A stretch of DNA of 34,351 bases from Opitutia bacterium (GCA_016199925.1 JACQFT010000119.1:1-34351); one strand, 5' to 3'; positions 15,567 through 24,474 are shown, counted from the stretch's first letter. Notes: a model not told the origin generated them from the sequence alone. Program-made: numbers and translations.

Positions 15567-18551
15567 ATGAACTATCCCAAGCTCTCGTGCTTGTCGCGGC
15601 CGCGTGTCGGCCGCTTTGGCCTGACTGTGGCCTTCCTGTTGTCGCTGCCGCTCGCCGCGTTCGCGCAGACTCCGCCCCCGGCCCCCAAGCCGGAGGACAA
15701 AGTGGAGACGCTCGAAAAATTCGTCGTGACGGGCTCGTTCATCCCGGTCTCCACGGCCGAACCGATCGGCCCGGTGGCGATTTTCTCCGAGGCGGACATC
15801 CGGGCGACGGGCGCGTTCACGCCGATCCAGGCGCTGCGCAGCCTGCCCTCGTTCATCGGCAATCCCGGCCCGACGGAGAACGACTCCAACGGCGCGGTGG
15901 GCGCCACGGCGGTCAGCCTCCGCGGCCTCGGGGCCGGGCAGACGCTCGTGCTGCTCAACGGCCGCGTCACCCTCCAGTTCTCGAACATCCAGCTCATCCC
16001 GATCGAGGCGGTGGACCGCATCGAGGTGCTGCGCGACGGCGCGGGCGTCATCTACGGCTCGGCCGCCATCGGCGGCGCGGTGAACGTGATCCTGAAGAAA
16101 TCCTTCAACGGCTCGGTGGTTAACCTCGGCGTGGGCGGGGCCACCCGCTCGCCGGGCGGCCGCGAAACCTTCCAGGCGTCGTTTGCCGCCGGCGCGGCGA
16201 ACGGCGACACCTCGGTGATGGTCTCGGGCAGCTACTTCAAGAACCGCACGCTGTTCTCCGCCAGCCGGCCCAACACCGCCCAGACCGACCTGCGTCTGCT
16301 CGGCGGCCTCAACGGCGGTTCGCCCACGTTCCCCGGGCTGATCGCGATCAACGGCGGCGGCACCCCGCGCATCCTCCGGTCGAATTTTCCGACGACCGGC
16401 GCCACGCCGACGCTCGCGGACTATGTGCCGATGGACAACAACGGCTTCAGCTCGAACCAACTGTTCAACTTCCGGCAGTTCTCGCCCTCGGCCCCCGGCC
16501 AGAAGCGCAATTCGCTGCTCGTGAATTTCGACCAGAAGATCACCGAGCACCTCTCGCTCTTCTCCAGCTTCCTCTATTCGCGGCTCTCGACGAGCAACGG
16601 TCTGGCGCCGGCCCCCTTCGCGCTCAGCTCGATCGGTGCCGCCGGCGGCCCGGCGGTGGGCAGCCTCTCCTTCTTCGGCCCCTACAATCAGGGCCTCCTG
16701 AACCAGGACGACAGCGATTTCTTCCGCTACCGCTCGCTCGAACTCGGGCCGCGCCTCAACCAGCAAACTTTCACCGACTACCGCATGCAGGTCGGCCTGA
16801 AGGGCGACCTCGGGGCCAACTGGCATTGGGAGTCCGCCATGAGCCTGGAAAACGAAGAGTTCGCCCAGTCTGATTCCGGCGTGCCCTCGCTCCCGCTGCT
16901 CGACGCCGAGGTCACCGCCGGGCGCTTCAATCCGTTCGCGCCCGCGTTCTCCACGGGCTCGGCCACCATCGGCGGCCAGACCTTCACGTGGGACAACGCC
17001 AAGGCCCTCAAAGCCTCCGAGATCACCGCCAAATTTTTCGCCCCGACGAAAAACCGGTTCTGGGATGTGCGCGTGAACGGCACCCTGCTGGAACTGCCCG
17101 CAGGCGATCTCGGGGTCGCCGCCGGCTGGGAATCCTACCAGTCCACCAGCTCGCTCGACGCCGACGACCTCTACGCCTCCGGCTCGGTCCTCGGCCTGAA
17201 CTCCTTCAGCGACACCCCGCCGCAGACCACGAAAAGCAAATCGCTCTTCGCCGAAGTGAAAGTGCCTCTCCTCTCGGCGCAGCAGAAAATTCCCTTCGTC
17301 GAGAGCCTGACGATCGGCGCCCTCGCCCGCCGCGAGAAGCAGACCAACACCGGCTTCGACGCCGCGACCAACGGCGACGCTTCGCGCACCTACACCAAGG
17401 TCAATCCCAGCGTGAACCTGAAATACTCCCCCACGAAGGACTACCTCGTGCGCGCCACCTGGAGCAAAGGCTTCCTCGCGCCGGGCCTCGGCGCCGTCTT
17501 CGGCACCGCCGGCCAGAGCAACCCCACGCTCGCCGATCCGCTCGGCTTCGCGACCAATCCGCAGACGACCATCGTCATCCGCCCGAACTCCAACCTCCAG
17601 CCCGCAGAGTCCAAGGCCGTGTCCTTCGGCCTCGTCGGCACCCCGCGCGACCTGCTCAAGGGTTTCTCGTTCTCGGTGGACTTCTACGACATCAAGGTCG
17701 ACGGCATCGTCGCGGGCAACGCGGCGTCCATCCTCGCCGCCAACGCCGCCGGGCAGGGCGCGGGGTTCATCCCCGGCAACGCCGCCACCATCAACCCCGC
17801 CGCGCCCTTCGCCAACCTCATCGCCCGGCGCGCCAACGGCCAGTTGAACTCCGCCGGCAATCTCGGCGCCGGCAATCCCCGCGGCGCCGTGCTCTCCGAC
17901 TTCACCAACATCGCCTCCCGCAACGTGCAGGGCCTCGAATACACGGCCAGCTACGACTTCACCACCCAGGACTGGGGGCGCGTCAAAGTCGTCGCCGCCG
18001 CCAACCAGTTTCTGAAATTCGAGCAGACCCTCGGCCCGGGCACGGCGCCCGTCAGCTTCGTCGGCAAGTTCGTCAGCACCGTCGGCGATCCCATCTCCCC
18101 CGGCAGCATCCCGCGCTGGAAGGGCAACCTCGGCGTGAACTGGGACTACCGGAACTTCTCGACCAACGTCGTGCTGAACTACATCGGCGCCTACAAGGAC
18201 GACCCGCTCTTCGTGCTCTCGCCGCAATTGAAGGCGTTCTACGACGCCGGCACCGCCACGACCTCCAACCCCGCCTTCGTCGCCTACCTGGCGGCCGGCG
18301 CGCTCGTCAACCCCCGCGTGGGCGGCAACCACACGATCGACGCGTTCACCACCCTCGACCTGCAAACCACCTACCGCTTCGGCACCCGCTACGGCGCCTA
18401 CCTGAAGAACATCGACCTGACGCTCGGCGCCACGAACCTGTTCGACAAGCTCGCCCCGTTCGCCTTCGGCGGGTTCAACGACAACATCGACACCCGCACC
18501 CACAACAACATCGGCCGGTTCGTCTATCTCCAATTGCGCAAGCAATTCTGA
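15567..18551 (+). CDS. TonB-dependent outer-membrane receptor
   Basis: A 994-residue outer-membrane beta-barrel receptor for energised uptake of a large or scarce substrate. A signal peptide is present (hydrophobic core VAFLLSLPLAAFAQ, cleavage near residue 34). A TonB-box-like stretch follows, VETLEKFVVTGSFIP. The plug domain (about 60-185) includes VSLRGLGAGQTLVLLNGR and IEVLRDGAGVIYGSAAIGG. The barrel ends in FVYLQLRKQF, with the terminal Phe expected for outer-membrane insertion. The length and VVTGS start are typical of receptors expanded in Opitutaceae. The substrate is unknown. The start is ATG at 15567 after an A/C-rich leader. A strong terminator follows 40 bp after the stop. Confidence 0.96.
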   Translation: MNYPKLSCLSRPRVGRFGLTVAFLLSLPLAAFAQTPPPAPKPEDKVETLEKFVVTGSFIPVSTAEPIGPVAIFSEADIRATGAFTPIQALRSLPSFIGNPGPTENDSNGAVGATAVSLRGLGAGQTLVLLNGRVTLQFSNIQLIPIEAVDRIEVLRDGAGVIYGSAAIGGAVNVILKKSFNGSVVNLGVGGATRSPGGRETFQASFAAGAANGDTSVMVSGSYFKNRTLFSASRPNTAQTDLRLLGGLNGGSPTFPGLIAINGGGTPRILRSNFPTTGATPTLADYVPMDNNGFSSNQLFNFRQFSPSAPGQKRNSLLVNFDQKITEHLSLFSSFLYSRLSTSNGLAPAPFALSSIGAAGGPAVGSLSFFGPYNQGLLNQDDSDFFRYRSLELGPRLNQQTFTDYRMQVGLKGDLGANWHWESAMSLENEEFAQSDSGVPSLPLLDAEVTAGRFNPFAPAFSTGSATIGGQTFTWDNAKALKASEITAKFFAPTKNRFWDVRVNGTLLELPAGDLGVAAGWESYQSTSSLDADDLYASGSVLGLNSFSDTPPQTTKSKSLFAEVKVPLLSAQQKIPFVESLTIGALARREKQTNTGFDAATNGDASRTYTKVNPSVNLKYSPTKDYLVRATWSKGFLAPGLGAVFGTAGQSNPTLADPLGFATNPQTTIVIRPNSNLQPAESKAVSFGLVGTPRDLLKGFSFSVDFYDIKVDGIVAGNAASILAANAAGQGAGFIPGNAATINPAAPFANLIARRANGQLNSAGNLGAGNPRGAVLSDFTNIASRNVQGLEYTASYDFTTQDWGRVKVVAAANQFLKFEQTLGPGTAPVSFVGKFVSTVGDPISPGSIPRWKGNLGVNWDYRNFSTNVVLNYIGAYKDDPLFVLSPQLKAFYDAGTATTSNPAFVAYLAAGALVNPRVGGNHTIDAFTTLDLQTTYRFGTRYGAYLKNIDLTLGATNLFDKLAPFAFGGFNDNIDTRTHNNIGRFVYLQLRKQF

Positions 18552-18589
18552 GGCGGCGCCCGCCGCCCCGTTTGTCGGTTGGTCCCTCC

Positions 18590-18622
18590 AGCGGCCCCCT
18601 TTGCCGGGGCCGCTGTTTTTTT
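18590..18622 (+). terminator. Rho-independent terminator after the TonB-dependent receptor
   Basis: AGCGGCCCC (18590-18598) pairs perfectly with GGGGCCGCT (18606-18614) around a 7-nt loop and is followed by G and seven Ts. Confidence 0.9.
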
Positions 18623-18776
18623 GCGCCCAAACGTTTGCCGGCCAACGACCGCGCCGCGCCGGATCCGACCGCGCTCATGTCCGCTCTTATTGAGTCGACA
18701 AGGTGAAGCAGGCGGGTGCTCTTTGCCCGCCTCGGCACGCGGCCTGCGGCTTGCTGTTCCCCCTCCCTCCCACCCC

Positions 18777-19487
18777 ATGTCCCGCGGCCGCCCCTTCCTC
18801 CTTTGCTTCGCCAGTGCGCTTTTCGTGACGGCGTCGACGGCGTCGGCGCAGGTCATCCTCACGCTGCAAAACGCCACGGCCTCTTTTTCCCAAGGTGGTT
18901 ATTCTGTCAGTGCCACGATCGACGGCAGCACCGCGCCGAATACGGGTTGGGCGCACAGCGGTTTGACGCAGAACGATGCGGCGGTCTATGAGACTGTCAG
19001 CGATGCGAGTTTCTCCACCTACAATTTCACGATCTCCAACGTGGATACGATCAATCCCACGCACATCGTCGGCCGCTTTCGGATTTCCGCGACCACGGAT
19101 GACCGCAGCCTTTTTGCTGACGGTCTGGCCAACGGTGGAGCGGTCGCGGCCAATTGGACCGTGCTCAACCTGACCAATCTCGTCTCGTCCGCAGGCTCGA
19201 CCCTCACTGTGCTCGGCGACGGCTCCGTGCTCGCCAGCGGCCCTGTGCCCAGCATCGACATCTACACCTTTTCCGCGAACACAAACCTGACGGGCATCAC
19301 CGGCTTTCGGCTGGAAGTATTAGTCGACGCAAGTTTGCCCAACGGTGGTCCGGGCCGCGCAGGCAACGGCAACTTCGTCCTCTCCGAATTCGCGATCACT
19401 GCCGTTCCCGAGCCCTCGACCTACGCGCTGCTCGGCGCGGGACTGGGGATGATCGTTCTCGCACTGCGGCGCCGGCGCCGGGGCTGA
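18777..19487 (+). CDS. PEP-CTERM domain secreted protein
   Basis: A 236-residue exported protein. The signal peptide spans residues 1-24 (MSRGRPFLLCFASALFVTAS then TASA). The mature part is Thr/Ser/Asn-rich and beta-stranded, with no recognised catalytic motif. The C-terminus is a textbook PEP-CTERM sorting tail: VPEPSTYALLGAGLGMIVLA followed by the basic LRRRRRG. Such tails are processed by an exosortase, which is not encoded in this window. The start is ATG at 18777; upstream in-frame sequence runs through the receptor's terminator and is not coding. It probably has its own promoter between 18623 and 18776. A role in surface or extracellular matrix is inferred. Confidence 0.92.
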   Translation: MSRGRPFLLCFASALFVTASTASAQVILTLQNATASFSQGGYSVSATIDGSTAPNTGWAHSGLTQNDAAVYETVSDASFSTYNFTISNVDTINPTHIVGRFRISATTDDRSLFADGLANGGAVAANWTVLNLTNLVSSAGSTLTVLGDGSVLASGPVPSIDIYTFSANTNLTGITGFRLEVLVDASLPNGGPGRAGNGNFVLSEFAITAVPEPSTYALLGAGLGMIVLALRRRRRG

Positions 19488-19538
19488 GTTGACAACCGGA
19501 GCTTGCCGGGACCGGTGAGGTGAAATTAGATCGCCCTC

Positions 19539-20882
19539 ATGATCTTCACCGGGCGCCTAAAAACCGCGACCGCCGTTTCGACCGTGCTCGTCGCGATGAC
19601 GTTGGGCGCGGCCGAGCCCGCGGCCAGGCTGTCTCCCGTCAAAGATCTGGCCGAATTGACCAAGGTCGAGGCGCAGGCGCGGGCTGGTTTGGTCGAGGCG
19701 CAGTTGGAGATGGCGCTCGCCTACGACGAAGGCGGCTTGGTGACCGCCGACCACGCCAAAGCCGCCGCGTGGTATGCGCTCGCCGCGAAGCAAGGGGCCG
19801 GCGTGGCTGAAATCCGCCTCGGCATGATGGCCGAAACCGGCGATGGCCTGCCGCAGGACTTCCGGCAGGCTCGGGCGCACTATGAACGGGCCGTGGAACT
19901 GAACGACCCCGAGGCCAACCTGCGCCTCGGGATTTTGCACCTCGAGGGTTGGGGCGTGCCTCGCGATCCTGAAAAAGCGGTGGCGCTCATCCGTCTCGCC
20001 GGTGAGGCCGGTTACCACCCGGCCCAGATTGTGTTGTCCGGCATGTATGGTGTCGGCGTCGGAACCAAGGCGGACCTCCGGGAAGCGACGGCTTGGGCCG
20101 AGCGAGCGGCGAGGGATAACGACCCGGAAGGACAGGTCGCGAAAGGCGGCTTGGTGATGAAAAATATCAGCCAGCGCGACGACATGAGTCTGGCGCGCGG
20201 CTGGTTTCAGCTTTCAGCCGAGCAAGACTACTCGCGCGGAATGTTGGGAATGGCCGCGACTTTCCTGAAGGGCAAACCGAGCCCGGCGGACGTGCAGGCC
20301 GGGCTGCGCTGGCTGGAGTTGGCCGCGGAAGGAGGCAACGGTGCCGCGGCTTTCTATCTGGCGTTGGGCCGAACGATGACCGACCGGTCCGATCCGGCCG
20401 AGACGGAAAAGCTCGCCCAAAAATGGCTCGGCCGGGCGGAGGCCGCGGGCGAACATGTGGCCCGCGAAGTGCTCGATTTTTCCGCGCAGGGGATGGCGCT
20501 TCGCGAGGCTTTCAAGCAGGTGATGACGGTTCCGTTTGAAGACCGCTACGTGCAAAGGTTCGCGGCCGCACGGGTGGAGGCCGAGCGCGACGCGACCGAC
20601 GACCGGATGCCGGTCCCGATCAAACTCGTGAAACCGATTTTCCCAACGGTCTTTCGCCTGACCGTGACGGACGGAGACGTCCTGGTGGAATTCGTCGTGG
20701 ACACGCAAGGTCGCGTCCGTGAAGCCAAGGCGGTGAAGAGTTCCCATCCGGCATTTGCCGAACCGGCGGTGCAGGCCGTGCAGAGCTGGCGGTTTCTTCC
20801 CGGCCGGAAAGGCGGACGAATGGTCGACACCCGGATGAGGGTGCCGGTCTATTTCCGGATCAGCGACGTCCGTTCGAAATAA
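19539..20882 (+). CDS. Sel1-repeat protein with C-terminal TonB domain
   Basis: A 447-residue exported protein. An N-terminal signal-like segment (residues 1-25, ending LGAAEPAA) is followed by about seven Sel1-type helical repeats (about 45-330). Examples are AAWYALAAKQGAGVAEIRLG, ARAHYERAVELNDPEANLRL, and AVALIRLAGEAGYHPAQIVL. Residues about 365-445 match the TonB C-terminal/energy-transducer family: VEFVVDTQGRVREAKAVKSS and AVQAVQSWRFLPGRKGG. There is no Pro-rich spanner or classic N-terminal TonB anchor, so this is probably not a standard TonB; the C-terminal domain may act as a periplasmic protein-binding module. A terminator-like hairpin follows directly. Confidence 0.88.
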   Translation: MIFTGRLKTATAVSTVLVAMTLGAAEPAARLSPVKDLAELTKVEAQARAGLVEAQLEMALAYDEGGLVTADHAKAAAWYALAAKQGAGVAEIRLGMMAETGDGLPQDFRQARAHYERAVELNDPEANLRLGILHLEGWGVPRDPEKAVALIRLAGEAGYHPAQIVLSGMYGVGVGTKADLREATAWAERAARDNDPEGQVAKGGLVMKNISQRDDMSLARGWFQLSAEQDYSRGMLGMAATFLKGKPSPADVQAGLRWLELAAEGGNGAAAFYLALGRTMTDRSDPAETEKLAQKWLGRAEAAGEHVAREVLDFSAQGMALREAFKQVMTVPFEDRYVQRFAAARVEAERDATDDRMPVPIKLVKPIFPTVFRLTVTDGDVLVEFVVDTQGRVREAKAVKSSHPAFAEPAVQAVQSWRFLPGRKGGRMVDTRMRVPVYFRISDVRSK

Positions 20883-20884
20883 AG

Positions 20885-20911
20885 CGCCCCGGAGCAGGTC
20901 CCGGGGCGTTT
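20885..20911 (+). terminator. Hairpin terminator after the Sel1/TonB-C gene
   Basis: CGCCCCGG (20885-20892) pairs with CCGGGGCG (20901-20908) and is followed by TTT. The arms are similar to the CCCCGG...GCTCCGGGG blocks of the family C repeats, so it may be a repeat serving as terminator. Confidence 0.65.
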
Positions 20912-20936
20912 GATCAAGACGGCTGCGCGCCGATCT

Positions 20937-20996
20937 TGTGGGAGCGACCTTGGTCGCGACTCGCCCGCCCAACGTCGCGTGCCAGCACGCTCCCAC
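20937..20996. repeat. Palindromic repeat, family B, copy 1
   Basis: Starts TGTGGGAGCGACCTTGGTCG and ends GCGTGCCAGCACGCTCCCAC. The outer GTGGGAGCG/CGCTCCCAC pair forms the stem, and inner halves GCGACC/GGTCGC and GCGTGC/GCACGC each fold back. The copy at 32566-32629 is the same unit in the opposite orientation. It lies between two convergent genes. No flanking duplication is visible. Confidence 0.75.
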
Positions 20997-21063
20997 CGCC
21001 CCCAACCGAGCCGAGGCATTCCGCCGGCCGGCAGAACGGGGCATTCGACCCGTTGCGACGACC

Positions 21064-21945
21064 TCAGCCCAGCAGCCGCCCGCAGAGGGCGAGGAGGCGG
21101 GCGCGCAACGGCTGGCTGCGCTCGGCGAAATCGCGCTGGTGGCGCTCGTAGTCGGCGCGGCCTTCGGGCGCCTCGATCTTGATCGGGGCGCAGCCGAGTC
21201 CCGCCAAGTCGTAGGGGCTCGCGCGCATGTCGACCTCGCGGATGTCGCGGGCGAGCGCGAAGCAGTCGGCCGTGAGTTCGCTCGGCGTGAACGGCGCGAG
21301 TTTGAACGCCCACTTGTAGAGGTCCATGTTCGCGTGCAGGCAGCCGCGCTGCTCGTGTTCGGGCACCGTCGCGCGCGTGGGTTGCAGGCGGTTGAGCGGC
21401 GCCGCCGGCGGCGTGAAAAAGCGGAACGCGTCGAAATGCGAGCAGCGCACCGGCTGCGCCTCGACGATGCGCGCGATCTCCTCCGGCGCGAAGCGCAGCG
21501 GCCACTGGGCGTGCCGCACCTGCTCCGGCGTCTGCCGGTAGACCATCGCCCACTCGTGCAGCCCGAAGCAGCCGAAGACTGGCGCGCGGTCGCGCGTGAG
21601 CTGGAGCAAATTATGAATCCACGCCACGGCCTCGCGGCGTTTCGGCGCGAGCGCGGCGAGGTTGAGCGCCACCCCGCCGGCGGTCTCGTGGTATTCGGGC
21701 CGGCGGAGAAACTCCTTCGCCGCCTCGCCTTGCAGCACGACCTCGGGGCCCGGATGCCAGCGGCGCAGCCAGCTCGGGCGGTGGCGGTAGTAGCCGAAAA
21801 GAAAATCTTCCACGGGATTTTTTTCGCCGCGCGCCGCCCGTTGCTGATGCGGGGTGGTCCACGCGGAGACGCGTTGCTCGTGTGCGCGGCGCCGCGTCTG
21901 CCACTCGGGTTCGGCGAGCACCGTGACTGCGGGCGGCGCGACCAC
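21064..21945 (-). CDS. Protein of the family often annotated as 3-methyladenine DNA glycosylase
   Basis: A 293-residue soluble protein. The N-terminal block WTTPHQQRAARGEKNPVEDF followed by LFGYYRHRPSWLRRWHPGPE is strongly reminiscent of a family widely labelled 3-methyladenine DNA glycosylase in actinobacteria and verrucomicrobia. I do not see a helix-hairpin-helix GPD motif or another classical glycosylase signature, so the catalytic assignment rests on family naming and is uncertain. Other conserved-looking stretches are CFGLHEWAMVYRQ, VRCSHFDAFRFFT and GCLHANMDLYKWAFKL. The start is GTG at 21945, 3 bp downstream of the stop of the preceding kinase gene, so the two are co-transcribed. Confidence 0.7.
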   Translation of the reverse strand: MVAPPAVTVLAEPEWQTRRRAHEQRVSAWTTPHQQRAARGEKNPVEDFLFGYYRHRPSWLRRWHPGPEVVLQGEAAKEFLRRPEYHETAGGVALNLAALAPKRREAVAWIHNLLQLTRDRAPVFGCFGLHEWAMVYRQTPEQVRHAQWPLRFAPEEIARIVEAQPVRCSHFDAFRFFTPPAAPLNRLQPTRATVPEHEQRGCLHANMDLYKWAFKLAPFTPSELTADCFALARDIREVDMRASPYDLAGLGCAPIKIEAPEGRADYERHQRDFAERSQPLRARLLALCGRLLG

Positions 21946-21948
21946 GGT

Positions 21949-22854
21949 TCAGCGGGCCTTCGCGAGCAACCGGCGCACGCCCTCGATGGGCGGCTCGGCG
22001 ATGAAGCACAGGCCGACCGGCCACGTGTGCGTCGTCACGAGCGAGCGCAGCGTGTGGACGGCGGGCGCGCTGTTGAGCAGCGCGCCGCTGACGCCGCAGG
22101 TCACGAGTTGGTTCTTGAAAAGCCGGGAGGTGACGCCGCGCGCCAGCTCGACGAGTCCGGTGATGGATTCGACGAGCACGAGCTGGGCGGGATGGCAGCC
22201 CTGCGCGGCGAGGTCGGTGACGACCGGCGCGAAGGCGCCGATGCGGACATTGGCGTCGTCGGCCGAATAAAAGAGGCGGGTGATCATCGCGGCGTCGCCC
22301 AAACCGGCGTGCCGGACCAGCGCCTCCGCGAGCGGCGTGGGCGGGAGCCAGCCCTGCAACTCGAGCAGGCCGCGCGCAATGCCGCGCCGGCCGACATCGA
22401 ACGCGCTGCCGGGGTCGCCGAGCTTCCACCCGAGCCCGCCGGCGTAGTGCAGCGCGCCGTCGGCTGCGCGCGCGGCGACGAACGAGCCCGTGCCCGCATG
22501 CAGGATGAGGCCCGGGGCGCCCTTGGTCGCGAGTTCGACCACCGGCAGCGAATCGTCCGCGGCGACGACTTCGCCGAACCCTTGCAGGCTCTCGGCAAAC
22601 TGCCGCCAGAACGGCGGGCTGCCCGCCATGAACAGACGGGTGGAGGCGATCTGGTCCGAGGCGCTCGGCGATTGCGCGAGCAACTCGTCCAGCGCGGCCC
22701 GCAGCGTGCTGCCTGCCAGCTCGGGTCCGACGAGGCTCGGGTTGGTGCCGGCTGCGGTGTGGCGCGCGACGATGGCACCGGCCGGGTCGACGAGGATGAG
22801 TTCCGTCTTGGAGCCGCCGCCATCGACGCCGATTTTCAAAAATTGAGTCACCAC
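21949..22854 (-). CDS. BadF/BadG/BcrA/BcrD-type ATPase, probable N-acetylglucosamine kinase
   Basis: A 301-residue ASKHA-fold phosphotransferase. The phosphate-1 loop is IGVDGGGSKTELILVD (about residues 8-23). The second phosphate/substrate region reads LILHAGTGSFVAAR, and the adenosine/hinge region starts near GGLGWKLGDPGSAFDVGRRG. These are typical of the BadF family that includes N-acetylglucosamine kinases; sugar phosphorylation is the likely role. GTG at 22854 or 22851 is the start, as no ATG fits. The gene lies upstream of and almost touching the glycosylase-like gene. The 297-bp gap upstream contains a family D mobile element. Confidence 0.88.
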   Translation of the reverse strand: MVTQFLKIGVDGGGSKTELILVDPAGAIVARHTAAGTNPSLVGPELAGSTLRAALDELLAQSPSASDQIASTRLFMAGSPPFWRQFAESLQGFGEVVAADDSLPVVELATKGAPGLILHAGTGSFVAARAADGALHYAGGLGWKLGDPGSAFDVGRRGIARGLLELQGWLPPTPLAEALVRHAGLGDAAMITRLFYSADDANVRIGAFAPVVTDLAAQGCHPAQLVLVESITGLVELARGVTSRLFKNQLVTCGVSGALLNSAPAVHTLRSLVTTHTWPVGLCFIAEPPIEGVRRLLAKAR

Positions 22855-22923
22855 GGACTACACGAGAAACACGAAAGCCCGGCCAGCCCAAGTTTCTTTT
22901 CGGGCCTGGGATGTTTTCCGTGG

Positions 22924-23039
22924 GGGCTTTCCGGCCGGCCCGCGCAAAGCGTGCCTTCGCAGGGCAGCGCGCTGGCGCGCGCCATACCGCGCTCGCGAGC
23001 GAGCTGGCCCGCCCTGGCGAAACCAAACCGGAAAAGCGT
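22924..23039. mobile_element. Miniature inverted-repeat element, family D, copy 1
   Basis: A 116-bp element whose left end is GGGGCTTTCCGG and right end is CCGGAAAAGCGT. Inside are the complementary blocks GGCAGCGCGCTGGCGCGC and GCGCTCGCGAGCGAGCTGGC. It is flanked by GATGTTTTCCGTGG (22910-22923) and GATGCTTTCCGTGG (23040-23053), a direct repeat with 13 of 14 positions identical. The rest of 22855-23151 contains a degenerate ACCACGGACTACACGAGAAA stretch and no gene. Confidence 0.7.
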
Positions 23040-23151
23040 GATGCTTTCCGTGGCCGCCCGAAGCCGGATTTTTCCCGGCGCCGGGCGCGCGGCGTCGCGC
23101 GGGCCCGCGCGGCTGAACTCGCTGGCGCCGGGCGGCCACGGTCCGCCGGCG

Positions 23152-23535
23152 TCAGGCCGGGGTGCGGCAGGCGATGCACTCGATCTCGATGCGGGCATCG
23201 AGGGGGTTTTTCGCGACCTGGATCGTGGAGCGGGCGGGTTTGTGCGGGGCGAACGCGGCGGCGTAGACGGCGTTCATCCGCGCGAAGTCGCCCATGTCTT
23301 TGAGGAAAACGGTGGTCTTCGCGACGTCGCGCAGCGTGAGGCCGGCGGCGGCGAGGACGGCGGTGAGATTGTCGAGCACGCGCTGGGTCTGCGCCTCGAT
23401 GTCACCGTCGATCAATTTGCCCGTGGCTGGATCGATAGGCGTCTGGCCCGAGCAGAAAACGAACGGACCGGCGGCGATCGCGTGCGAGTAGGGCCCGATG
23501 GCGGCCGGGGCGGAGGGGGCGTGGATGGGTTGCAT
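23152..23535 (-). CDS. RidA family reactive-intermediate deaminase
   Basis: A 127-residue protein of the RidA/YjgF family, which hydrolyses reactive enamine/imine intermediates released by PLP enzymes. Typical features are IGPYSHAIAAGPFVFCSGQT, QTQRVLDNLTAVLAAAGLTL, VAKTTVFLKDMGDFARMN and the C-terminal Arg region KNPLDARIEIECIA. The arginine expected at the catalytic position appears in KPARSTIQV and again in DARIEIE. Length matches E. coli RidA (128). I chose ATG at 23535; a TTG seven codons upstream would add MAAHLS. It lies 36 bp downstream of the RlmI-like gene on the same strand. Confidence 0.94.
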   Translation of the reverse strand: MQPIHAPSAPAAIGPYSHAIAAGPFVFCSGQTPIDPATGKLIDGDIEAQTQRVLDNLTAVLAAAGLTLRDVAKTTVFLKDMGDFARMNAVYAAAFAPHKPARSTIQVAKNPLDARIEIECIACRTPA

Positions 23536-23571
23536 AGAGAGGTGTGCGGCCAACTTGGAACTGCGGCTGAC

Positions 23572-24465
23572 TCAGGCTGCTTCCCAGCGGCCGAAGATGC
23601 CGCAGGGGAGGATGCGGCTGTCGCGTTGGATGGGCAGCCCGACTTCGCCGCCAGTGACGCGGCCGCCGGCGTCGTGCATCAGGCCGTCGAGGAGATTGAC
23701 GACGACGGTGGGCGAGAGGCGGGCGGTGTAGGCGTTGATGATGAAAAAGAGCGGCCGGTCGCCGAGTGCCTGTTTGCACTCGGCGAGCAAGTCCCAGAGG
23801 TGGTCTTCGAGTTTCCACATCTCGCCGCCGCTGCCGCGGCCGAAGGTCGGCGGGTCCATGATGATGGCGTCGTATTTGCGGCCGCGTTTGATTTCGCGGC
23901 GGACAAATTTCAGGCAGTCGTCGGTGATGTAGCGGATGGGCGCGGCGGCGAGGCCGGAGAGCGCGGCGTTTTCGCGGCACCACTTCACCATGCCTTCGGC
24001 GGCGTCGACGTGGCACACGCTCGCGCCCGCCGCGGCGGCGGCCACGGAGGCGGCGCCGGTGTAGCCGAAGAGATTGAGCACGCTGACTTCGCGGCCGGCG
24101 TCGCGGGCGTCGCGGATTTTCTTGGAAAACCAATCCCAGTTCACGGCCTGCTCGGGGAAGAGGCCGGTGTGCTTGAAGCTCGTGGGGTGGATGCGGAAGG
24201 TGAGCGCGCCGTAGCGGACGTTCCACTGCTCGGGAAGTTTCTGGCGATACTCCCACTTGCCGCCGCCGGTCTCGGCGCGGTGGTAGAAACCGTCCCAGCC
24301 CTCCCAGCGCTGCTGCCCGCCGCTGCGCGGCCAGATGATTTGGGGATCGGGGCGCACGAGCGTGTAGGGGCCCCATTTCTCCTCCTTCATGCCGTGGCCG
24401 CAGTCGAGGAGTTGGTAATCCTGCCAGCGGTCGGCGACGAGCAGTCCGGGACGTTCGGTGATCAT
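23572..24465 (-). CDS. Class I SAM-dependent methyltransferase, RlmI-like
   Basis: A 297-residue methyltransferase. The S-adenosylmethionine motif I is VLNLFGYTG (129-137), an acidic ribose-binding residue lies in CHVDAAEGMVKW, and the catalytic-side motif is DPPTFGRG (204-211). The layout matches the RlmI/RlmK rRNA cytosine-methyltransferase group (Methyltrans_SAM), but the N-terminal PUA domain of RlmI is absent; instead there is an unassigned region of about 90 residues. rRNA methylation is therefore a reasonable guess only. The start is ATG at 24465, 9 nt after the stop of the second endonuclease gene, so it could be read from the same transcript. Confidence 0.88.
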   Translation of the reverse strand: MITERPGLLVADRWQDYQLLDCGHGMKEEKWGPYTLVRPDPQIIWPRSGGQQRWEGWDGFYHRAETGGGKWEYRQKLPEQWNVRYGALTFRIHPTSFKHTGLFPEQAVNWDWFSKKIRDARDAGREVSVLNLFGYTGAASVAAAAAGASVCHVDAAEGMVKWCRENAALSGLAAAPIRYITDDCLKFVRREIKRGRKYDAIIMDPPTFGRGSGGEMWKLEDHLWDLLAECKQALGDRPLFFIINAYTARLSPTVVVNLLDGLMHDAGGRVTGGEVGLPIQRDSRILPCGIFGRWEAA

Positions 24466-24474
24466 GGGGCGGGG

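Noticed and set aside
15564-18545. A very long open frame antisense to the TonB-dependent receptor (about 990 codons)
   Set aside because: It mirrors the receptor almost exactly, has a low-complexity Gly/Ala/Arg/Glu/Val composition, and is a typical consequence of strong third-position GC bias.
13255-18551. LytS/LytTR pair as the regulator of the downstream TonB-dependent receptor
   Set aside because: Only proximity supports it; I could not find a convincing direct-repeat LytTR site in the 402-bp gap.
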